A program made the translations under genes and the position numbers. From positions 142,498,001-142,562,000 of the forward strand of contig NC_092588.1 in the NCBI RefSeq assembly GCF_047663525.1: a DNA stretch of 64,000 nucleotides, given 5' to 3'. Positions 16,950 through 27,400 of the stretch are shown here, piece after piece (the first letter of the stretch is position 1; each line of letters opens with the position of its first letter). The notes under the pieces are model-generated. The model ran no database searches. It saw nothing but the letters and a program-made list of their open reading frames with translations, and had not been told where the DNA came from. The DNA comes from Anas platyrhynchos. Lineage: Eukaryota > Chordata > Aves > Anseriformes > Anatidae.

Positions 16950-18060
16950 CAGTTGGTTTTCAAGCACTGGAGAAGTTCCAGAGCACTTAAAGAAAGCAAA
17001 GGTTGTGCCACTATTGAAAAAAGATAAATAACTATTGTAGTCCTATCAACTTAGCATTGATCCCGGGTATACAACACAATGACGAACAGGAGATTCCATT
17101 AAGAAAGAATTAAAGAAGGATAACTTAATGATGCAAATGAATAGGAATGTTTAGAGAAGTATACATATATTCAGGATAGCTCAATAACCTTTTCTATGAA
17201 AATACAAGTTTAATAGATAAATCAGTCTACCTACCTATCTACCACAAACTGTGTTACAGAAATATATTCAGATTTCTGTAAAATATCTGACATTGCATGA
17301 AATTTTGATTGAAAACTACAATAACACTAAAAAACATTTGTGGTACTGAGAAATCATTATGGTGTGCATTAAATCAAAAACATGCTGACAGACTTCATAT
17401 GTGGACATAAAGATGAGTGTACCAATTTGACTCTGTGTTATTTAACTTATTTTGACTAACCCAGCAAGAAAACAAGAAAATCATTGCTGATAAATTTTTC
17501 AGAGATTGCAGTGATTAGGGGAGTAAAAAGAGTAAGTAAAAGAACAGTGTCATGATAGAATAATCTGATAAGGGAGTTGCAAAAACAGCGTAACTGAAAA
17601 TGACCACTTACAGTTTCATCACTTGGAACAAAAGCTTCGGGAGTAGGTACTTCTAACTAGAGTCCCCAGCTACAAATAGGGTATGAGCATCTTGTGCCTT
17701 GAGGCTCTTGTCCATCTCTATACAGTCAAAAGGGTCAATGAGTTCTGGATGTACGAATGAGAATACTGAGTCCGGAAAAGGCAGTATCTCAGCCCTCTAC
17801 TGCCTCTTTGATATTGATACAACAATTACTGCAGCGTTGTAGTACTATCTGGGATTTAAGAAAGATGTTGAAATACTGGAAGGACGTAAGAAGAATGAAT
17901 TCACTGGAGCGTGAGCATCAGTGAATTCAATTCTAAATAAAGGAATTAAGGGGTTTCTTAATTTCTATTTGTAAGGATTCGTAGAAGGATTGTTGGAGAA
18001 CCTTTCAGGAAGATAATAGTGAGCTCTGTAAGCCAGCATACAAAGATATAAAGAGATAAT
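16950..18060 (+). mobile_element. Ancient decayed LINE of the CR1/L3 clade
   Basis: No open frame survives, but traces of a reverse transcriptase can be read with frameshifts and stops. At about 16970-17060 the translation contains EVPEHLKKAKVVPLLKKDK followed by NYCSPINLALIPG. This matches the family pattern of an EVP-DW-KANV-PIFKKG stretch followed by NYRPVSLTSVPGK in CR1/L2/L3 reverse transcriptases. Near 17700-17900 a second block (GTCAAAAGGGTCAATGAGTTCTGG, then GGGATTTAAGAAAGATGTTGAAA-ACTGGAA) resembles the conserved C-terminal end of such elements. The order and spacing suit one plus-strand insertion that has drifted heavily. Clade and edges are uncertain. Confidence 0.5.
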
Positions 18061-21000
18061 TTAAAAATAAAATAAAATAAATATATAAAAATTAAAAAAA
18101 AAGTGAACTAGGCAAATAAATGGAAGAAATAGGATATCTTTTCATTGTTCTTTTGTATGGCAAATTTGTAGTACTAACATTCGATTTCACTATGTTTTTA
18201 AGTGATCTATATGACACTTAAGACTTGGTCTTTAGTGATGATGCGAGTGCTCTTTAATGGATATATCTTTGGTTAAAGATTTATAATGGCTTCTGAAATT
18301 GTCCTCTGCCCTCTGTTAGATTACTCAGTGTGACAAACAGACTTTGACATAACTTGTTGTTATCACAGGCATGTAGCTGCCCAGCTCACCACTTAGTTGG
18401 GGCTGCACGTGTATCTCTATCTGCAGCAGGCTGACTTGACTTTAAATATCTCAGTTTAGATGCATTCAAAGGCTTCTGTGGATTCAATGATCATTTTTCA
18501 ATTCATATTGTTTGGTTGTTTTTGTTTCTTATATATATATATAAATATAATATTATTATTATTATTTTAGAAAACAACAGTAATTTACTTTGAAAACTAT
18601 CCAGTGGGCTCTTTTATCTATTTTTTACTGCTTTTGGGGGAAGAAGACCTGACAGCTGTCTTTCCTCATTAACCTTTCTGGTGCTTACAGAATCTGTGAT
18701 GCTAAGCTTCCCCTCATACCAAACATATGTGTTAGTAACCAGAGCATTTCAGTGACAAGGGAAATAAAAAAAAAAAAACAAACACCAAAACTGCTTGTTT
18801 TCCTAGATTTTTATTCACCCCATTCATTCATCCAATATTTTTCAGCTTAAGAATTAATTAATTATTTTAAATGGCAAAAACTTAGAGGTTCTGGTCTTGA
18901 GATGCTGTATGTTGCTGTAGCTGTCCCAGCTCCCTCACCTCACAGGTTTGGGCTGGCAGGCGGGCCTTGTCAGCCCAAAAATCTGAAGAAGCAATTCTTC
19001 ACATTTTCTGGCTGAGTCAAGAAGAAATGATTTAACAGCAGAAACCAAAACAGTTCTTGAATGTCAGATTTCTTTCTCAACACGGTTTCACAGACAAACT
19101 TTCTTGGATAATGTCCAGTACCAGACCTAACCTGAAGATGAGAGTGAAAAAGCCGTGGTGCAAACCCGGCTAGCTGGCACCATGTTCTGAGGAAGCCAGA
19201 TTTTTTACCAGGACTCAACAGAGCTGGGCTCTTATGGCCATTGACACCCAATTAAACTCAGTTTTAAATCCTTCAGCCGAGCTTGTTTGTTGGAGGACTT
19301 ACTCTAGTAAATCACCCCTAATCTCTTAGATTAGATGGTGGAAACCCATTGGCCAAAACCACAGGGGTATATTTTCTGCCTGAATAAATATACAAAAAGA
19401 TAGAGAGAGGTCAGAAAACACTTGAATTCACTCCTCTGTGCCAGTTATATTCCAGGTTTTGTGAATTGGTAAATATGTGTCTGAAAACATTTCACAAAGT
19501 CATTTTTCAGATTCGCTAGAAAGAATCATAACCTTCTTTTGCTAGAATTTTAAAAGAACAGGCCTAAACTAGGGGTGTTATTTTTTTTTCTTTCCAGATA
19601 TTGAAATAAATATCACAAGAGCTGTCTGGCTATAAATATGCCATTGCATAAGCACATTAATATGATACAGTCACAGTATTTTGTTTGCTGTTCCCAAGAG
19701 GCAAATTACACAAGGATAGGCTTATAAAACTTCAGCGGCACTAGTTGCAAAGATAAGAAGCACAAATGTCAAAACAGAAATAATACCCCAGACAGAGTTG
19801 GGTTTTCAGAGTCAAATTCTACTCATTTGCATTATGAAAATGTGTAACCATAAATATCCACAAATCAACCAACTAAATCCAAATTTTTATCCCTGTAAAT
19901 GACAGCACAATTTAAACTCCAGTAACTGTATTTTTTACTGAAGGGAAAAGAATAAATATTTGTTATGAACTGTCTGGTCCTGCTGTTTATAAGAAGATGC
20001 AGTTTGTCATTGCTGCAAGATGAAACTTTTTAAAGCTTATTTCATGGCTGGGAAAGGGAACAGGATTTTTAAAATGTTCCTTCTAGAATATGCGAAACCT
20101 GAACAATTCTGTTATAACAATCTGCTGGTTTTACAAGAATAATACCTTGAGGCAATAAGGAAAACTGAACTTTATTAAAAATTTCATAAAAGAAATGAAT
20201 AGTAAGCTTGAAAAAAGTAGAGGGGCTTAAGATACAATATGAGACCGCATTGTACTTCAGACCTGCAGTGATGTAAACCTGTAAAAGGTTTCGACTTCGT
20301 AAGGACTGTATAGTTCAATACAAAGTCAAATGCTGCTAAATGTCTTTGGAAGTGTGATTATATTTTGTTCTCCAAAGGGCATTTTATGAAACAGATGTGA
20401 GCTGATACTTTTGTTACTGCATCCTCTTTTTTGAAACGTGAGATGAGGGGAGGCAGGGGGGAAACAAAAACACGGCTCACAATATTGGTTGCTGAAAGAC
20501 CTGAGATACCTGAACTGAATAGCCTGAGAGGGATTTAAAATTGGATATTTTACATTTAACCCCTTTGACAACATGGAGCCTAATCCTTAGGCAAAGCAGC
20601 CTGATGGTTAAAAATAATTCCATTATTTAATCCTCAACTGTGAAATGAATTGGTATTTCTAGCTGAGTTATTAATGGGTGTATCTGAGCGGCACAACAAA
20701 ACTTCCATCCCCAAAGGCATTCTTGCTCATTTCAAGCTAGCCTTTTTCCCAAGGGGCTTTTCCTGAAGAACAGGAATTAGCCTACATGGGTGGACAAACT
20801 TCAACTGCTGGTTTTGCCATATTCACGGTCTGCAAATAGTTCCCTTTCTCCAGAGCTGCGGATTTTGACACAAATACTCTTCATGATTTCATTAAGAAAT
20901 CCTGCAGCAAATGTCAACTGATACATTAGCCTTTCTACTGTGAACAATGTCAAATGCTCCTTACGAAAATGCCTGTCTTAGATAACATCTTTCCATTCTT

Positions 21001-23660
21001 CATAAGCATGTAGATTTAACTTAGAAATTTTAATGCTAATTTAGTTCTTCATAATTATGACTATTAGGTTTTAAATAATTCATTCTCCATCCCTGCTGGA
21101 TTACATACCTCAGAAAGTAATCTTTGCTAAAATTGCATGCTCTTGGATCTGGTAGCTTACAGAACTTGCTTTTAATGAATACGAGACTACGGTCTACTTT
21201 CTTAAGAATCATTTAAAAATATTTCTGTGAAATACACTGCCGTGATTCAGACCCTTGAGGGAGCAATAGGCATAATTAGTTCCAGTTGCTGCTTTTCACT
21301 TGCATAATTATACTGACTCCTCTGTCCCCCAAGTAAAATGAAGGTGCTCTTCAAGCTGGACTGGGATGTAGCTCGCCACTGGAAGCAACTGCCAGAAAAT
21401 TAAATCAGACCTGGGATACAAAGGAGAAGAACACAGAGGGGCGGTTCCAGCTTACACATGGCACAGAATGAGGATTGTAAAGGAGCTCAACAGATCAGAC
21501 TTTGTAGACTGTCCTGTGCTCACTGGCCATCACTGGACTCAATAACCAGCCCTAATCCATCTGTGAAGAGTAGGTCCAAGGTTATACTCAGGATCACACT
21601 TGTCTGCATTTTCCAGACATTCTCCAAGTGCACTCCTTTGGGAACTACAACAGTGTGTTTCTATGTAAGATTTTCTGTCTCAGCATTGCCAGAAATGCCT
21701 CGTATTAGCAATTCACATTCTCTCCTTGTGCAGTCTGTGAAACACCAGCTGAAGAGAAGTGTGAGGATAGGAAAGTATACAGACATGTCAAGTGTCACAC
21801 ATAACGCTCACTGCCAAACCACGCTGGTAGCAGAGTACTGTGGTTTCTCCTCTCACACCTCAAATGATGGGCGTCACTGGTCAGTCCTTCTATCACAGTT
21901 CCCAATGTTTAGCTTCTCATATACTGGATTAAAAATAAATATATATATATAAGAAAAAGATGGTCATGCTGATGACTGCTTTGGAGGCCACTTTTGCAGA
22001 GTGACAGAAACACAATCCACTTCAAAACACAGATTATAAGTAGATTTTACAAACTTGTGGTCATTCCCAATAGGTACCCAGCAGACAACAGAGAAACATC
22101 TTATAATGCTGTTCCCTCAATAATGGAGTCTAGATCCTTGGCCTGAGATAAAGTTCCAGATTTGTTCCTCACTGTCTGCAACAGATGAGAGGGTCTCCTT
22201 TATTACCTGTATTAGCCCTACATGGTAGTTACTACAATGAGCATGCAATATGCATATAAGGACAGCTAATGGCATGCTGATTAGTATTATATATGAGCAT
22301 TTAAATTAACTAGTCATTTGTGATATATTCTCACAGGCTCACCAGTGCTTATAATTTGTTTCTCATTTACTATTTCATCCTTGTCTCAGGGTGTGATGGT
22401 ACTGATTATTTTGGGTTACTTCATTTTCAAGTGCCTCGTTCTAGATCTGCAGATCTCACACTCTCACACATCTTCAATGCAAAGATGGCAGCTTCTGTTT
22501 TCTCACACAGCTATTAAATAGGTTGTCATTTGCATCTCGTTTAAAGCTTACTTCCAGTGAAAGACTGGCAACATTCATTATAAAAATGCAGACTTCATCT
22601 TTCTTAAAACAATTAAATGGCAAACGTCATTATAGATTTTCTCAGGTAAATAGAATTTATACATCAGCTGGCCTCACAAGAGGCCGTGTATTTATTTGTT
22701 TATTTATTTTGCAATTAACTCTTTGCATTTTCAAAAAATCCATATTTATACAGAGACCCACTTATCTTCAAACAAACACTTCCCTTTGATCTGAGCTTCT
22801 GTCATTCCTACCTTCATGGATAGAAAGACGATGGATCTTAGTATAAAGCTCACAAGAGCTTCAGAAATCTAGCACTTGAAAAATTCAGAGAAACTCAGCT
22901 GTAACATTCATATGAGTGCTGCGGCGATGTTCCTAACATGGGTTTGTCATTTACCCAGTGTGGGGAATCCTATTTGAACACCTCTGGAAGCGTAAGCTTC
23001 TCGCCAGTAAAGCTCTCCTGGGCCAGCTGGCTGCTGACCTTGTGGAATGCACTAGCTCAGCAGAGCACAGTCTGATCTGCTTTAATTCCCTCTCTGTGGA
23101 GCTTTTCTTTCCCACCAGAGGGCATATACTGTGAGTACACAACTGCCTTAAGAGGAATTTAAAATATATGTTGTGTACCAGATAAATAAACTGACTTGAA
23201 TGCCAAGACTTTGCACTCAATTCTATCTAAAGGGCTATTAATTCATCCTGAAGCTCACTGGGTAAATTATTCCACTTGCTACAAAAGTAGTTTTAGCATA
23301 CTTTTGTCTGATTTCATGCGCTGGATGCACAGCACTTCTGAATGAGGCCATTCATTTATTTAGCTACTGAGCTAGCCGGCTGTGCTGTAATGGCATTCAC
23401 CCTCATCTCCGAATGCCATGGCAATAGTTATTTCCAGGGTTCCAGGTTTTAAAAATCCCAATCCTAAAAATTTAATGTAAATAGGAGTCAATTCTGCTAT
23501 TAAAAAAATAATAGTAAATACGTGGCTAAAGTGAATTCACATTTGGGTGGATTATGTGGGAGCAGGTGTGGGTGAGGGCAGCTGTGAGGAGAGGGGGGAG
23601 GCAGCAAGGCAGAGTGCCAGGGCGGTGGGGAATCCTGTTTGGCATTCCTATCTTCAGGAA
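18061..23660. other. AT-rich intergenic DNA upstream of ACBD5
   Basis: No gene could be supported. The stretch includes (AT)n/(ATT)n microsatellites at 18531-18567 and many short AT-rich runs. An open frame of 164 codons at 21458-21952 has no recognisable domain and a composition typical of chance. GC content climbs from about 23540 toward the ACBD5 promoter. Confidence 0.55.
18531..18567. repeat. (AT)n followed by (ATT)n microsatellite
   Basis: An alternating AT tract runs directly into TATTATTATTATTATT, a compound microsatellite in intergenic DNA. Confidence 0.85.
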
Positions 23661-23671
23661 TCTCCTGAAGG

Positions 23672-23727
23672 TACTGGGGATGATACTGTGGACGAAACTG
23701 GGGACGATACTGGGGACGATAGTGGGT
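23672..23727. repeat. 12-bp minisatellite, about 4.6 copies
   Basis: Tandem copies of a 12-base unit close to TACTGGGGACGA, with units starting at 23672, 23684, 23696, 23708 and a partial one at 23720. They differ by one or two bases each. It lies about 170 bp outside the ACBD5 CpG island. Because the unit is a multiple of three, it creates repetitive peptide reading frames on both strands that should not be mistaken for genes. Confidence 0.9.
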
Positions 23728-24149
23728 CAGTGCTGTACAACAGGAGCATGCCACCTTTTGAAATCTTCGTATAATGTAACAAGCAGGGAAGCGAAGGCGT
23801 AGGAAGAGGGGATAAAGAAACGAGTGAAAAATAAAACTACTTGAGGTAAAAATAAAGGAGAAAACAGTCCCCTGGGGAGCAGCCCTTCAGCTAGAGCCCA
23901 ACGCCTCAGCCCCCGGGGGCAGCGCCGCGAGGCCGCCCGGCTGCTGACCGCCAGCCCCGGCGTGAGGAGGGAGGAAAGGGCCGGGCAGGGAGCGGGGAGG
24001 CCGCGGACTACGTTTCCCAGCGAGCCCCCTGGAGGCCTCGGGGCGGTGCGAGGGGAGGGGAAGGCGTAACATGGGCGCCTGAGGCCGGCAGGGAGGTAGG
24101 GGCCAGGCTGGGCCGGGCCGAGCTGCGGCCAGACCCGACCAAGGGGAGC

Positions 24150-24183
24150 GGGGCCGGGCCGGGCCGGGCAGGGCAGGGCCGGG
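24150..24183 (+). promoter_or_regulatory. Seven-tract G-quadruplex motif upstream of ACBD5
   Basis: Seven runs of three or four G are separated by two-base CC or CA loops on the coding strand. This is far more than the four tracts needed for an intramolecular quadruplex, and the loops are short enough to favour a stable fold. It is placed about 195-230 bp before the ATG. The motif is seen directly; folding and any regulatory effect are inference. Confidence 0.7.
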
Positions 24184-24288
24184 CACCCTGTCCCGCTGCC
24201 GCCGGGGGGCGGTGGGGTGGCGGCGCAGGGCCCGGAGCCTCCCTGCCCCTTCTCCCGTGCTGCAGGCGGCCCGGCGAGGGAGGCTGAG

Positions 24289-24353
24289 CAGCAGCAGCAG
24301 CAGCAGCAGCAGGACGAGGAGGAGGAGGAGAAGGAGAAGGAGGAGGCAGGCAG
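24289..24353 (+). repeat. (CAG)8 followed by GAG/AAG-rich tract in the ACBD5 leader
   Basis: Eight uninterrupted CAG triplets (24289-24312) are followed by GAC and then GAG/AAG triplets up to the ATG-proximal leader. The tract is not in the ACBD5 reading frame and is probably in the 5' UTR. In another frame it would encode Gln then Glu/Lys, but there is no ATG for it. Confidence 0.9.
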
Positions 24354-24377
24354 TCGGGAACGGGACGGGACGGGGAG

Positions 24378-24453
24378 ATGGCGGAGACCGGCTCGGTGCA
24401 CGCCACCAGGTTCGAGGCGGCCGTGAAGGTGATCCAGAGCCTGCCCAAAAACG
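24378..24453 (+). CDS. ACBD5: ACBD5 coding exon 1
   Basis: Encodes [20 protein letters not shown] and the next six residues (to PKNG), the first helix of the ACB domain. It ends in phase 1 (AAC G) before GTGAGA. The intron that follows is about 1.0 kb. Confidence 0.96.
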
Positions 24454-27400
24454 GTGAGAGCGGCCCGGGGGCGGCGGGGGCCTCGCTGGTAACACCGAGG
24501 GGACGGGACGGGGCTGTGGGGACAAGCAGGAGGTGGCCCTGCGCTTATCGAGCCCCCCCTGCACGGAGGAACGCGGGTTTGGGGCTCCCCAGCTCGCCCC
24601 AAAAGTTCCTCCTGAAGGAGGGGTCCTGCGGGAGGGGCCTTTGCCTCCGTAAACCCTAAAGTTGGTTTGACGGCTTGGGGGCTGTTACCAGTTCCCTCTG
24701 CTGAGTTGGTGAAGTGGTAGAGTGAGGAACCAGCTCGTATCCTTCCGCTAATAACCCTAAAAAAATCGCTAATTGCATCGTTACTAATTTCTGTTATAAG
24801 TAAACCCGGGTTTGTTGGGGTAGCAAGGTAAAGGTCACTGTAAACATCCCCTAATGACTGGAATCCAACCTGAAATAATTAACTCAGCGGAGCAGGTGTG
24901 ATTCTCTGCCAATTATTGCAGTTCTGTGTTTACATTTCCTGTGCCTACAAGTGTTTACTTCACAGAGGAAGAAGAGAAAACAAAATCAGGAGGAACAGTG
25001 AAACTGCTATTGAAAGACCTGTCAAATATCAAAATAACAAAAAAGTGCCTTTTTAAATTCTGTAGTCTTTCAGTAAGTTACTGCTTGTATCACCAGAATG
25101 GCTCGTGACATACTGTGTTTACTGTAGGCAAGCTGAATCTGTCCCTTTAAACTAAGTGAAAGGAGGCTTGCTCTTTGTTACTTATTACTCTTTTGCTAAT
25201 TGTGGAGTCTGACGTTAGAGGTAGTAAAGGTTATAGTCCCTTCAACTGGATCTGAAGCGTGTGCTCTCTGTAAAGTAAATATTGTCAGTGAGGCTGACTG
25301 CAGCTAGCTGAAGATGTTTTTCCTTGACTCAAAGTGTACTGCTCTGAATCAGGCTGTAACAAACTGCAGGCTGTTTTCAGGCAGAAATACTGACCTTGTG
25401 AAATACTTGTTAATAATCTTGACTACAACTTAATTGTATTTTAAAATGCTTTCACTAGGTTCATTCCAGCCAACAAACGAAATGATGCTGAAGTTCTATA
25501 GCTTTTATAAGCAGGCAACACAAGGACCCTGTAACATTCCAAGACCTGGATTTTGGGATCCAATTGGTAGATATAAATGGTAACTTTTCATGTTTTTTTT
25601 TTTTTTGTTTTGTTTTTTTCCGATTTTTTTTTTTTTTTAATACATTGAGTGGAGATGTTTAGAAGAGTGGCTGTTGGAGGAAGGTACTAGTGAGCTTCTT
25701 TCTTTTTCTTAATCTTTGATGCTTCAATTTGCTTTCTTCCTTGTGTTCCAACTTTCTAGTTCAGGTGCAGTGTTTATCCCACGCCATAGACTGTAGGCGC
25801 TCTGCAGAGTGTGTGATGTGGAATAGTGTCTGGAATTCTTCCTTCATGCGCGCATCATACAAGATAACACAAGAAGTAAATAGGTGCTCATTGAAAGACA
25901 TGATGAATACCGCTTCAAGCTCTTGAAGAGAGATCTAGTTTGTGCCTTTCTGGTTTGTCTGCCTGGTGGCAGAACTTCCCACTGTCAGTGTTCTCCTTGT
26001 GCTGGGAAGACTTCTGATTTGCCAGACTGCTGAGATCTGTTTGAAAACCCATATCAAGACTTTTTATATTAAGTTTTTATAATCATTTTGTCCTGTAGAG
26101 CGAGTATTACTGCTGTCTATATGGTCGGCTGTTTGTAGTTCAAATGTGAGCCACCAGCCTTGGGGTTTTGATGTAAGTGGGACAAATAGTCTGGCAAGAG
26201 GTAGGGGTATTGTCAAATCAAGTGCAAGACTGAGTAAGGAAATAGTTTATTCCAGCCTGTATTTTGACAGATTCTTTCTGCAATGCTAAAAAAAAAAAAA
26301 AAAACTTCAATTGAAGTTTTCTGTCTTGCAGAACTGGAGAGGTGGGTATTCTCTAGGTCATGGGTAGCAGTGGTGGTAACTGGGGGCAACAAACTACTTG
26401 TCTATTAGACAGGCGCATCTTTCCCCTGCTACTAAACATTTTTCTTGTATCCTGTTATAACTTAGCTGGCACTTTACAAACAGCTGGCACTAAATATTTA
26501 GGCCTGCTTTACTCTGTAGTAGAGGGCCTTAAGTCAATCCAAAGGGGAATATGTGTCTTTCATAATGTCTGGGCTTGTAAACAGCTTACTGGGTACAAGA
26601 TCCTAGTTGACCAGTGAGGAACTGTTTAGTCCCCAGGCTGTTCATTTCCTTGCTTCTTTATTGATGTCCCACTGTTTAATTATTCTAGCAAATTATATAT
26701 TTGGTCTTTCAAAAAAAGTTGCAAATTGTTGTTGCATTTTGTTTGTATTAGAGAAACTTCGCGTATTATATAACTGACCTACTTAGGGCTGGGCTGAAAA
26801 CAATCCCACAGGCCTTGCAGATTCTGAAGATGTGTGTGACTTTGCTCCTTAGGGATGCTTGGAGTGCTCTGGGAGACATGTCCAAAGAAGAAGCCATGAT
26901 AGCCTATGTTGAAGAAATGAAAAAGGTAAATATATTAATGAGTAGAAGGCATCCTACAGAATAAATGTTCCATGAAATACACTAGGGAATGTGAGGAGAT
27001 TCTCACTGAATACTGTCAGGGCTCCAAAATTATTCTCTATGTGAGCTGTTACACTTCAGTACTATGCTGTTTGGCCTGTTGGGTGAATAAAATTATGCAG
27101 TTTCCTCCAATTCAATTCCTATTGAGTTTGGCATGTTTTTAGAAAAAATGAGTTCTAGTTGATCTGAAGCATAAACAATAGATGTGAAGTACTGAAAACA
27201 TGGTGAAAGGCGGCTGTGGAGAAAACAGCAATCTAATGTGCAACAAAAGAAAAGCTGAATTTACTGAAGACTGCCTTGGTTCTCCAAGTTGAGAGAGGTG
27301 AGGGATCTTTATCTTGGGGGTAGGGAGGTGTTGGAGCGGGAAGACTCTAAAAGTAACCTGTCAACAAGAATTTCGCTCTCATGACAGATGAGTATAATCA

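Larger units (their letters stand above)
23890..24640 (+). promoter_or_regulatory. ACBD5: ACBD5 CpG-island promoter and 5' UTR
   Basis: A very GC- and CpG-rich block contains the ACBD5 start codon (24378) and the first splice donor. It carries a dense G-tract cluster (24150-24183), a CAG tract (24289-24312) and a GAG/AAG tract (24314-24350). No TATA box is apparent. The transcription start is probably between about 24000 and 24300 but cannot be fixed here. A three-codon upstream frame (ATG at 24071, stop at 24080-24082) would be in the leader only if transcription starts before it. Confidence 0.8.

Noticed and set aside
21458..21952. 164-codon plus-strand frame
   Set aside because: Ends in a simple AT repeat and has no domain or conserved motif.
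23727..24602. 291-codon open frame on the minus strand across the ACBD5 CpG island
   Set aside because: It is antisense to the certain ACBD5 exon 1, rich in Pro/Ser/Cys from GC-rich repeats and without a domain. Long open frames are expected by chance in CpG islands.
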